Assembly: GCA_018645405.1 (NCBI GenBank)
Contig: JABGOQ010000048.1
Span: 1-40,055, forward strand
DNA from: Anaerolineae bacterium
Lineage (GTDB): Bacteria; Chloroflexota; Anaerolineae; Anaerolineales; Villigracilaceae
Direction: 5' to 3'
DNA length: 40,055 nucleotides
How positions within the stretch are numbered: position 1 is the stretch's first letter; each line of letters opens with the position of its first letter. This document shows positions 33,799 to 40,055 of the stretch, one piece after another. Under the pieces are notes generated by a model that saw only the letters and a list, made by a program, of their open reading frames with translations, did no database searches and was not told the origin of the DNA. Made by a program: the position numbers and the translations under genes.

Positions 33799-33893
33799 AG
33801 TTTGGAACTCGATATCTGGAGATCTTCAGATTATTTTTTTCACATGGCTTTTTGAGGAAGAATGAATTTCAGAGCAGGTCCGCTAAGGGCTAC

Positions 33894-33925
33894 AAAAAAA
33901 GACACCTAATAGGTGTCTTTTTTGC
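33894..33925 (+). terminator. terminator after the two-component system
   Basis: The arms GACACCT and AGGTGTC pair around an AAT loop, extended by AAAAAAA and TTTTTT. It lies about 95 nt after the response regulator stop. Confidence 0.92.
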
Positions 33926-34140
33926 TTTTATACTGACAAAATCAGCAACTAAGCCTATAACTTGGAGGTCGCAGGCTCGAGTTTATATAAGAAGATAGGT
34001 ACACCTGCATTCCTTGATGAATCTGCAACTGATAGTAAGATTCTGAAAAAACAACACTGATAAGATGTATTTCCTCCAAGAAATAAGGAAAAGTGGTGTT
34101 CGGTATTTATCACATTGGGGGGTAATGGCTTTAATCGTTT
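33926..34140. other. non-coding gap between terminator and DUF456 gene
   Basis: No ORF, promoter or terminator stands out. The segment GGAGGTCGCAGGCTCGAGT near 33963-33981 resembles the variable loop and half of a tRNA T arm, but the other half of the stem is missing. Confidence 0.4.
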
Positions 34141-34629
34141 TTACGCCCAAATGATCCAGAGAACAATCATCATGATACCAATCCCAAAGCGCAAGGCAAA
34201 TGCCCAGCCCCAACCGACCATGAGGCCTTTTGTAATTGCGATGGCTTCTTCTTTTGTGTGACCCTGATTTTTCTCTGAAAGATAGAGTGTAATCGGTGCA
34301 GCAATCAATCCACCCAAGGGAGAGAAAATCAGGCTGACGATAACACTGACAATCGCAGCAAGAACAAGTGAAGCTTTGGCAGCGCCATAATCAAGGGCTT
34401 TTTTACCCATCAAGAGGCCATCTGAGATATTGCCGATAACCATGAGAATAGTCATGGTCATAAAGATGCCCCAGCCTCCTGGGCTGAAACCGCCAAAGAT
34501 GCCAAATCCCAGCGCGGCGAGCCAAATGATGACCAAGCCGGGGAAGACGGGCATAATCAAACCAAATAGCCCGAATAACATAACAATGGGGGTGATAATA
34601 GTGATTGCTGTTTCTAGCCAAGAAGCCAT
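34141..34629 (-). CDS. DUF456 family membrane protein
   Basis: This 162-residue protein has about four membrane segments (about 8-50, 55-72, 85-115 and 138-160) and Gly-rich turns typical of DUF456: LFGLIMPVFPGLVIIWLAALGFGIFGGF, LDYGAAKASLVLAAIVSVIVSLIFSPLGGLIAAPITLYL. A GGAGAA site precedes the ATG. Function is unknown. It stands alone on the minus strand, downstream of serS and its non-coding tail. Confidence 0.88.
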   Translation of the reverse strand: MASWLETAITIITPIVMLFGLFGLIMPVFPGLVIIWLAALGFGIFGGFSPGGWGIFMTMTILMVIGNISDGLLMGKKALDYGAAKASLVLAAIVSVIVSLIFSPLGGLIAAPITLYLSEKNQGHTKEEAIAITKGLMVGWGWAFALRFGIGIMMIVLWIIWA

Positions 34630-34828
34630 TTTTTTCTCCTAGTTGCAAATATAAATTTCGTAAAATTTCCTGCTCTAATAATACGAAATATTCTTTATAA
34701 AGTTTCACTAACTTCAATTGCGCCCCCCTCTAACTCCCCCCGTTTCAGGGGAGCATCCTTCGGATATGCTTCGCGAAGAACTTGTTCCTAGGCACTCCGC
34801 GAGTATGCTTTGCGAAGGTTAGGTGGGT
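34630..34828. repeat. intergenic region with short repeats after serS
   Basis: TATGCTTCGCGAAG (34765-34778) and TATGCTTTGCGAAG (34804-34817) are near-identical direct copies, each with an internal small palindrome. CCCC-GTTTCA-GGGG (34738-34751) can form a hairpin. The CCCCCCTCTAACTCCCCCC text is low complexity. Any of these could serve as a terminator for serS, but no strong T run follows. Confidence 0.5.
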
Positions 34829-36103
34829 CTATTCAGCTTGGATAACTTCAATCCCGCCCATCCACGGGCGTAAAATTTCAGGAACAATAATCGAACCATC
34901 TTCTTGCTGGTAATTTTCCATGATCGCAATCATCACACGTGGCAAGCCCATCCCTGAGCCGTTTAGGGTGTGCACAAATTCATTCCGCTTACTATCTTCT
35001 GGTCTATAGCGGATATTGGCCCGCCGTGCCTGAAAATCGGTCACGTTCGAGACAGAGGAAACTTCAAGCCACTCGTTGCATCCCGCCGCCCAGACTTCGA
35101 TATCATAGGTGATTGTTGCGCCGAAGCCCAAATCGCCAGTACAGAGTTGATGGATGCGGTAGGGCAATCCGAGTAAGGCAACGGTTTCTTCTGCATCTGC
35201 CATCATTTTCTCGAATGCGGCATCTGAATCTTCGGGTTTGACAAACATATACATTTCAACTTTGTCAAATTGATGCCCGCGTTTGATGCCGCGCACATCG
35301 CGTCCCGCGCTCATTTTTTCTCGACGAAAACAGGGTGTATAAGCGGTGTAGTTCTTCGGCAAATCGCCATCTTCAAAGATTTCATCCATATGATAGCCCG
35401 TCAGTGGTACTTCGGCGGTCGGCACCATATATAAATCTTCTTCGTGGTCTTTGTAGAGATTGCCCGCAAATTTTGGCAATTGCCCCGCGCCATAAACCGT
35501 ATCTGTTTTGACCATAAAAGGCGTATATTTTTCAACATAGCCCTGCTTGATATGCAAATCGAGCATGTAGGCGATGAGCGCACGTTGTAAACGCGCTCCT
35601 GCGCCGCTCAACACATAAAAACGGGATCCGGTCATTTTTACGCCGCGCTCAAAATCAATAATCTCGAGTTCGGGACCTAAATCCCAGTGTGGTTTGGGAT
35701 CGAAGTTAAATTCAGGGATTTCACCAACTGTCTTAAGGACGACATTCTCACTTTCATCTACACCGTAAGGAGTCGCATCGCTCGGGATATTGGGCAGGGT
35801 AGCCATAGTGGATGTTAGTTCTACGTCAACATCTCGCAGTTCATCATCCAAGCTTTTAATTTTATCCCCAACAGCGCGCATCGCTGAGATTTTTTCTTGT
35901 CGGGATTCGGCGTCTTTCATCCGCCCGATCTCTTTAGAAACGGTGTTGCGCTCAGCTTTGAGTTCTTCGACTTCACTCAAAATTTCACGCCGTTTTTCGT
36001 CCAACGCTGCGAGGGTGTCTACCACCGCATCATTGGATTGACGTTTTTTTAGTGCTTCTCGCACCACGTCTGGGTTTTCACGAATTAAACGAATATCTAG
36101 CAT
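34829..36103 (-). CDS. serS: seryl-tRNA synthetase
   Basis: This class II enzyme charges tRNA-Ser. It has 424 residues, a normal length. The N-terminal long antiparallel coiled coil covers about 30-100 and binds the tRNA long variable arm. Motif 1 lies near 175-200, motif 2 near 260-285 ([34 protein letters not shown]), and motif 3 near 380-400 ([24 protein letters not shown]). The AGGAGGT site just before the ATG is strong. The gene is preceded by a T-box riboswitch and its own promoter, so it responds to uncharged tRNA-Ser. Confidence 0.98.
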   Translation of the reverse strand: MLDIRLIRENPDVVREALKKRQSNDAVVDTLAALDEKRREILSEVEELKAERNTVSKEIGRMKDAESRQEKISAMRAVGDKIKSLDDELRDVDVELTSTMATLPNIPSDATPYGVDESENVVLKTVGEIPEFNFDPKPHWDLGPELEIIDFERGVKMTGSRFYVLSGAGARLQRALIAYMLDLHIKQGYVEKYTPFMVKTDTVYGAGQLPKFAGNLYKDHEEDLYMVPTAEVPLTGYHMDEIFEDGDLPKNYTAYTPCFRREKMSAGRDVRGIKRGHQFDKVEMYMFVKPEDSDAAFEKMMADAEETVALLGLPYRIHQLCTGDLGFGATITYDIEVWAAGCNEWLEVSSVSNVTDFQARRANIRYRPEDSKRNEFVHTLNGSGMGLPRVMIAIMENYQQEDGSIIVPEILRPWMGGIEVIQAE

Positions 36104-36120
36104 CTTGTACCTCCGGTTTA

Positions 36121-36186
36121 GACTTTAGACCTCAGCTATCAGATTTCAGCTTTTGCTTAAGTTTGATGTCTTAGGTCTAAAGTCTT
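36121..36186. repeat. inverted repeat between T-box terminator and serS
   Basis: AGACTTTAGACCT (36121-36133) and AGGTCTAAAGTCT (36174-36186) are perfect 13-nt complements with a 40-nt loop. It lies in read-through serS mRNA just upstream of the ribosome binding site. Its role is unknown; it may stabilise the 5' end after T-box cleavage, or be another dispersed word repeat. Confidence 0.6.
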
Positions 36187-36192
36187 AAAAAA

Positions 36193-36500
36193 GAAAAAAC
36201 GCCCCGATCCACAACAGGACGAGGGGCGCTCGTGGTACCACCTGCTTTCGTCACCTTTCAGAAGAAAGGCAACCTCTATAACGCTATAACGGGCGTGCCC
36301 GTCTCTCTTAGGACCATATCTCTACAAGAGCAACGTGGTGAAAGGGCTAAAGCCCTTACTACAAGGAAAATTCTCGTAGTAGTCGCTTTGGCGATTAGAC
36401 CAATCGAAGTGGATTTCGCTACTTTGCCGACCATCTCGCACGACCGATGGCTCTCTGTACGGTTACGCAGGTACTTATCTTCGAGTTCGTTTTATTTATT
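36193..36500 (-). promoter_or_regulatory. T-box riboswitch (serine) upstream of serS
   Basis: On the minus strand Stem I is closed by TCGAAG (36479-36484) and CTTCGA (36404-36409). The specifier loop has AGTA opposite GAA and a TCC codon (36411-36413) followed by A, fitting serine. The T-box sequence AGGTGGTACCACG lies near 36232-36244, with the UGGN bulge as TGGT. It is followed by terminator stem CGCCCC...GGGGCG (36200-36228) and a T run. Uncharged tRNA-Ser would stabilise the antiterminator and switch on serS. The length is about 300 nt. Confidence 0.93.
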
Positions 36501-36506
36501 GGCTTT

Positions 36507-36534
36507 ATTATATACGGGGAGGGGGGGGTGTCAA
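36507..36534 (-). promoter_or_regulatory. serS / T-box promoter with C8 run in the spacer
   Basis: On the minus strand there is a consensus TTGACA (36529-36534), a 16-nt spacer that begins with eight C, and a consensus TATAAT (36507-36512). The start is predicted near 36500, matching the T-box 5' end. The homopolymer could change the spacer length by slippage. Confidence 0.85.
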
Positions 36535-36692
36535 GTTTGAGTATACAGCAATTCGAAATATGACCCCTTATCTATCTGGTAGGTCAAATTTGCGAGCTTT
36601 TGTCACGAGACATAATTAGCCGAGAGGAGTGACCAAGTTCATGGGTATGTTTTTGTAAGCAGAATTTCAGTTAGACATGTTGGCTTCCATTT

Positions 36693-37265
36693 ATGAGAAA
36701 AAAGAAACCTTCTGGGAATACTTTTGCGGAGAGATCAAAATTCATCCCCACCATATTCGCCCCCTCCCAATATAAAGATACGTCTTATGTGAAATCAAAA
36801 GTTGACAAAATGGGAATAATCTCCAAGATTAAGGTGACAAAACCAATCTTAGGAAAATATTCCCATACAAAGTATGAACTCGTACCAGCCAACACAGATG
36901 AACGCCTTGTAGCTGAGAGTGTCTTGCCGAGGCTGTCGCATCCATGCTGACAAAGGTTTTATTGGAGAAGATTGGCAAAAAAAGATTTTTAAACATACTC
37001 ACAATTGTATTTTCACAACCAAGTGAACTGATTAGAAAAAACAAAACTCAACTGAATTTGATTGTTGGCTCAATAGTGTTCGAGAGAGGATAGAAGGTGT
37101 TTTCCATGAAACCCAAAAACAGGTAGAAATATTGGACGGCTATTATCCAAAATTATCATTGGTTTGCCTACTCGTATCATTGCTAAAATGACCGGCCACT
37201 TGTTTAAGTTCATCCTTCGCAAGTTTCATGGCATTGATGTACAATTTTTTACACAAGCTCTGTAA
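36693..37265 (+). pseudogene. decayed IS982-family transposase
   Basis: Translated fragments in different frames line up with the C-terminal half of an IS982-type DDE transposase. They are YELVPANTDERLVAESV (to about 36940), ADKGFIGEDWQKKIFKHTHNCIF (36946 on), WLNSVRERIEGVFHETQK (37066 on), then GRNIGRLLSKIIIGLPTRIIAKMTG and HLFKFILRKFHGIDVQFF ending at TAA 37265. At least two frameshifts (about 36944 and 37118) and two in-frame stops (37024 and a TAG shortly after) break it. The N-terminal half and the IS ends were not recognised. An 85-residue open frame at 36693-36950 is only the first fragment. No gene is seen in 36541-36692. Confidence 0.82.
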
Positions 37266-37301
37266 TTCTATTTAATATAAGACGTAAGATAGTTTTTTGC
37301 T

Positions 37302-38957
37302 TTATTTCTCCAACATCGGCATTTGGATTTTATGACGTTTTGCTACGTTTATCGCGATCTCATACCCAGCATCTGCGTGGCGAACAACGCCCATACCGGG
37401 ATCGCTCGTGAGTACACGTGAGAGGCGTTGTTCGGCTTCTGGTGTGCCATCAGCAACGATGACTTGCCCAGCGTGCTGCGAGTAACCCATCCCGACCCCA
37501 CCACCATGATGAAATGAGACCCAAGTCGCGCCGCCAACAGCGTTGATGAGGGCGTTCAAAATGGGCCAATCGGAGACCGCATCTGAGCCATCTTTCATCG
37601 CTTCAGTTTCACGGTTTGGGGAGGCGACAGAACCCGCGTCCAAATGGTCACGCCCGATGGCGATGGGGGCAGAGATGATGCCTTTGGCAACTAGCTCGTT
37701 GAATTTTAAGCCCGCTTTTTCACGCTCGCCATATCCCAGCCAGCAGATGCGGGAGGGTAATCCCTGCACGGGGACTTTCTCTTGCGCCATCTTGATCCAG
37801 CGGTGGAGGTGTTCATCTTCGGGGAAGAGTTCGAGAATGGCTTCATCCGTGCGGCGAATATCTTCGGGGTCACCAGAGAGGGCTACCCAGCGGAAAGGCC
37901 CCTTTCCTTCGCAGAAGAGGGGGCGAATATAGGCGGGGACAAATCCGGGGAAGTCGAAGGCATCTTTTACGCCATAATCAAAAGCCTGCTGACGGATATT
38001 ATTGCCATAGTCGAAAACTTCGCTGCCCATTTTCTGAAAGTCCAGCATCGCTTGGACGTGTTTTGCCATCGATTCACGTGCCATTTCTTTATATTTGTCG
38101 GGGTCTGATTCGCGTAACGCGTCAGATTCTTCCATACTTATGCCAGAGGGGACATAATATAAGGCTTCATGCGCAGAGGTTTGATCTGTGACCACATCTG
38201 GGATGATGCCACGCTCTACCATTTCAGGGAGCACATCTGCGGCGTTGCCGACCAGCGCAATGGAGAGGGCTTTTTTGGCGGCAACAGCGTTATTTACCAA
38301 ATCTAGTGCTTCATCAAGGGAATCAACTACAACGTCCACGTAGCGATCCGCAAGGCGGCGATTGGCGCGGGCTGCGTCCACTTCCACACATAAGCCGACC
38401 CCCTCGTTCATCGTAATAGATAGAGGCTGCGCGCCGCCCATCCCCCCTAATCCTGCTGTGAGAACGAATTTGCCAGCGAGAGAATTCCAGCCGCGCTGAC
38501 GGGCGAGTGCACCGAAAGTTTCGTAGGTGCCTTGCAAAATACCCTGCGTGCCGATGTAAATCCACGAGCCGGCGGTCATTTGCCCGTACATCATCAGCCC
38601 TTTTGCGGCGAGTTCGTCGAAATGCTCCCAATTTGCCCACGCGGGGACGAGATTTGAGTTGGCGATGAGGACGCGCGGCGCATCGGTATGCGATTTGAAA
38701 ACGGCGACCGGCTTGCCCGATTGGACGAGGAGCGTTTCATCTTCTTCGAGATTTTTAAGCGATTCAAGAATGGCATCGAATGATTCCCAGTTGCGGGCGG
38801 CTTTACCACGCCCGCCGTAAACGACCAGCTTTTCGGGAATTTCAGCGACTTCGGGTGAGACGTTATGCTGGATCATGCGATAGGCGGCTTCAATGAGCCA
38901 GTTTTTGCAGGTCAGTTCTGTGCCAGTTGGGGGGTGAACTACGCGGGGTTGGGACAT
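37302..38957 (-). CDS. hutU: urocanate hydratase
   Basis: This enzyme converts urocanate to imidazolone propionate, the second step of histidine degradation, with tightly bound NAD. The 551 residues are normal. Family segments include [102 protein letters not shown] and [30 protein letters not shown] site precedes the ATG. A perfect TATAAT (minus strand, 39057-39062) is a likely -10 but lacks a clear -35. hutH and hutI are not in the window. Confidence 0.97.
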   Translation of the reverse strand: MSQPRVVHPPTGTELTCKNWLIEAAYRMIQHNVSPEVAEIPEKLVVYGGRGKAARNWESFDAILESLKNLEEDETLLVQSGKPVAVFKSHTDAPRVLIANSNLVPAWANWEHFDELAAKGLMMYGQMTAGSWIYIGTQGILQGTYETFGALARQRGWNSLAGKFVLTAGLGGMGGAQPLSITMNEGVGLCVEVDAARANRRLADRYVDVVVDSLDEALDLVNNAVAAKKALSIALVGNAADVLPEMVERGIIPDVVTDQTSAHEALYYVPSGISMEESDALRESDPDKYKEMARESMAKHVQAMLDFQKMGSEVFDYGNNIRQQAFDYGVKDAFDFPGFVPAYIRPLFCEGKGPFRWVALSGDPEDIRRTDEAILELFPEDEHLHRWIKMAQEKVPVQGLPSRICWLGYGEREKAGLKFNELVAKGIISAPIAIGRDHLDAGSVASPNRETEAMKDGSDAVSDWPILNALINAVGGATWVSFHHGGGVGMGYSQHAGQVIVADGTPEAEQRLSRVLTSDPGMGVVRHADAGYEIAINVAKRHKIQMPMLEK

Positions 38958-39094
38958 TTTTTCTCCTAGTTTAATGTTAGAAGGTTTAGGGGTGAAGGTT
39001 GGGATGTGTTATTTGGAAATTGGGTGATGTTTTTTCAATTCTCAAATTACATCCATATTATACGACCTTATCAAAAAAACTTCGTGTCTTTTTG

Positions 39095-39123
39095 TGGACA
39101 AAAAAAAGAATTTGCCCTAAACT
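39095..39123 (+). promoter_or_regulatory. promoter of the nucleoside phosphorylase gene
   Basis: TGGACA (39095-39100), a 17-nt spacer and TAAACT (39118-39123) match the sigma-70 pattern. The start is predicted near 39130, giving a leader of about 50 nt with AAAGG before the ATG. Confidence 0.55.
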
Positions 39124-39182
39124 CAATTTACGCTATCTCGTGTTTACGCTTGCGTTAATATAAGGATTAAAAGGAAAAGCAC

Positions 39183-39929
39183 ATGAAAAATTCAATCCAA
39201 ATACTCCCTGTTCTTAAAATCGATCCCGCCGATGTCGCTGAACGTGCACTGGTCGTGGGCGATCCCCTCCGTGCGGCTGAGGCAGCACAATTGCTTGATA
39301 ACCCCGTCGAATTAGGTTTCTTTCGGGAGTACCGCACCTTTGCAGGAGAATATAAAGGTAAGCCTATCATCATAGTCTCACATGGTGTTGGTGCTGCTGG
39401 GGCTAGTATTTGCTTTGAAGAACTTGCACAGGCTGGTGTCAAAACCATCATTCGTGCTGGCACATGCGGTGCGATGAAAGCAAATATTAAGGATGGTGAA
39501 TTTATCATCGGCACCGGAGCCATTCGAGAAGACGGAGTTTCTGACCGTCTGCTTCCACTCTCTTATCCAGCTATCGCAGACCGACACGTAATAACTTCGC
39601 TCGTTTCCGCAGCAGAAAATAAGGGCTACGCAGAGCCACATGAGGGCATGATTCTCACACGCGCTTATTTTTATGATGGTGCTCTTCCCAGTAAGGTTAA
39701 TTTCTGGTTCGAAGCTGGAGCAAATGTTATTGCTGCTGAAATGGAATTTGCCGTACTGCTCACTATCGCCAGTATTCGTGGCATGCGTGCTGGTGGTTTA
39801 TTCACATCTGATGGGAATATGACTGAAGAATCTGACCTGCATACTTATGATCCGCATCGGACAGTGGTGAAAGAAGGTGTAGCCAATATGCTCAAAGTTG
39901 CGCTTGATGCCTTGTCCCGCCTCAATTGA
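39183..39929 (+). CDS. nucleoside phosphorylase (uridine/purine phosphorylase family)
   Basis: This 248-residue member of the PNP/UDP phosphorylase family I cleaves nucleosides with phosphate. Motifs are ALVVGDPLRAAEAAQLLD (phosphate-binding Gly-Asp-Pro, about 24-41), FREYRTFAGEYKGKPIIIVSHGVGAAGASICFEEL, IIRAGTCGAM (about 89-98) and AAEMEFAVLLTIASIRGMRAGGLFTSDGN (about 185-213). The Glu-Met-Glu ribose-binding motif is present as EME. Uridine phosphorylase is the closest impression, but base specificity is not certain. Its stop codon overlaps the -35 of the next promoter. Confidence 0.9.
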   Translation: MKNSIQILPVLKIDPADVAERALVVGDPLRAAEAAQLLDNPVELGFFREYRTFAGEYKGKPIIIVSHGVGAAGASICFEELAQAGVKTIIRAGTCGAMKANIKDGEFIIGTGAIREDGVSDRLLPLSYPAIADRHVITSLVSAAENKGYAEPHEGMILTRAYFYDGALPSKVNFWFEAGANVIAAEMEFAVLLTIASIRGMRAGGLFTSDGNMTEESDLHTYDPHRTVVKEGVANMLKVALDALSRLN

Positions 39930-39954
39930 CATCCCCAAAAAACTAACCTAAACT
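39926..39954 (+). promoter_or_regulatory. promoter of the comM-like gene
   Basis: A perfect TTGACA (39926-39931), a 17-nt spacer and TAAACT (39949-39954) are visible. The -10 ends 6 nt before the ATG at 39961, so the mRNA would be leaderless. The -35 overlaps the stop codon of the preceding gene. Confidence 0.7.
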
Positions 39955-39960
39955 CACCCC

Positions 39961-40055
39961 ATGTTATCTCGTGTTTTCTCTTGCGCTGTAGTCGGTCTCG
40001 AAGGTGTCGTCGTAGAAGTCGAAGTAGATACAACGCGGGGTTTTCCGGGCACAGA
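39961..40055 (+). CDS. comM: YifB/ComM-family Mg-chelatase-like ATPase, 5' part only
   Basis: This is the first 31 codons of a gene that runs off the window. The translation begins MLSRVFSCAVVGLEGVVVEV, followed by EVDTTRGFPGT, which matches the start of the YifB/ComM AAA+ family (N-terminal domain with a ribosomal S5 domain 2-like fold). ComM is a hexameric helicase that promotes branch migration during natural transformation. No ribosome binding site precedes the ATG (CACCCC), in line with the leaderless promoter. The identity rests on a short stretch but is distinctive. Confidence 0.85.
   Translation, partial: MLSRVFSCAVVGLEGVVVEVEVDTTRGFPGT

Noticed and set aside
33955-33985. tRNA remnant or attachment site (GGAGGTCGCAGGCTCGAGT)
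   Set aside because: Only half of a T arm is present; the pairing strand and acceptor stem are absent, so the likeness may be chance.
36693-36950. 85-codon open frame as a real gene
   Set aside because: It is the first fragment of the decayed transposase; matching sequence continues in another frame after its stop.

Overview
This 40 kb window looks like chromosomal DNA from a member of the Chloroflexota, most likely Anaerolineae. That placement is an inference. It rests on the general look of the 16S gene, the mid-range GC content, surface proteins with long Thr/Pro linkers, a TgpA-like transglutaminase, a Ser/Thr kinase with a PD40 propeller, and the many short word-like palindromes between genes. 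No phage, plasmid backbone or CRISPR array is visible. Nearly every gene is a recognisable family member.

Region 1 (1-2230, minus strand) is the start of a ribosomal RNA operon: tandem promoters, a leader, 16S, then tRNA-Ile(GAT) and tRNA-Ala(TGC). The 23S would lie beyond the left edge. Two 22-nt complementary arms flank 16S and should form the processing stalk. Region 2 (2228-6590, minus) carries dnaX-ybaB-recR (DNA replication and repair), a lamin-tail-domain membrane protein and prmA. Region 3 (6650-11689, minus) is a complete class I heat-shock operon, hrcA-grpE-dnaK-dnaJ, with a promoter, a 27-bp CIRCE operator just downstream of it, and a strong terminator after dnaJ.

Region 4 (11.7-25.4 kb) is signalling and envelope functions: a membrane Ser/Thr kinase with a beta-propeller sensor, a PAP2 phosphatase, a transglutaminase followed 18 bp later by a GAF-PAS adenylate cyclase, then a minus-strand set GAF-histidine kinase / PfkB kinase / M20 peptidase joined by 1-nt TAATG overlaps. 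Inositol-phosphate synthase, a small holin-like membrane protein and a GNAT acetyltransferase follow. Region 5 (25.5-29.8 kb, plus) holds a DUF389 membrane protein fused to a C-terminal SH3-like domain, an M42 aminopeptidase overlapping a solute-binding lipoprotein, and ferritin.

Region 6 (30.2-33.8 kb, plus) is the least ordinary part. It contains a membrane protein with strict five-residue A-h-G-x-x repeats, a CPBP intramembrane protease whose reading frame is intact except for one in-frame TGA, and a NarL/LiaS-type histidine kinase with its response regulator. The first two genes share near-identical leaders and C-terminal tails. Region 7 (34.1-40 kb) has a DUF456 protein, serS under a T-box riboswitch (promoter spacer contains a C8 run), a decayed IS982-type transposase, hutU, a nucleoside phosphorylase and the start of a comM/yifB-type gene.

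A recurrent theme is promoters whose -10 box ends 6-7 nt before an ATG with no usable ribosome binding site, which predicts leaderless mRNAs for several genes. All assignments come from reading the sequence; no database search was run.
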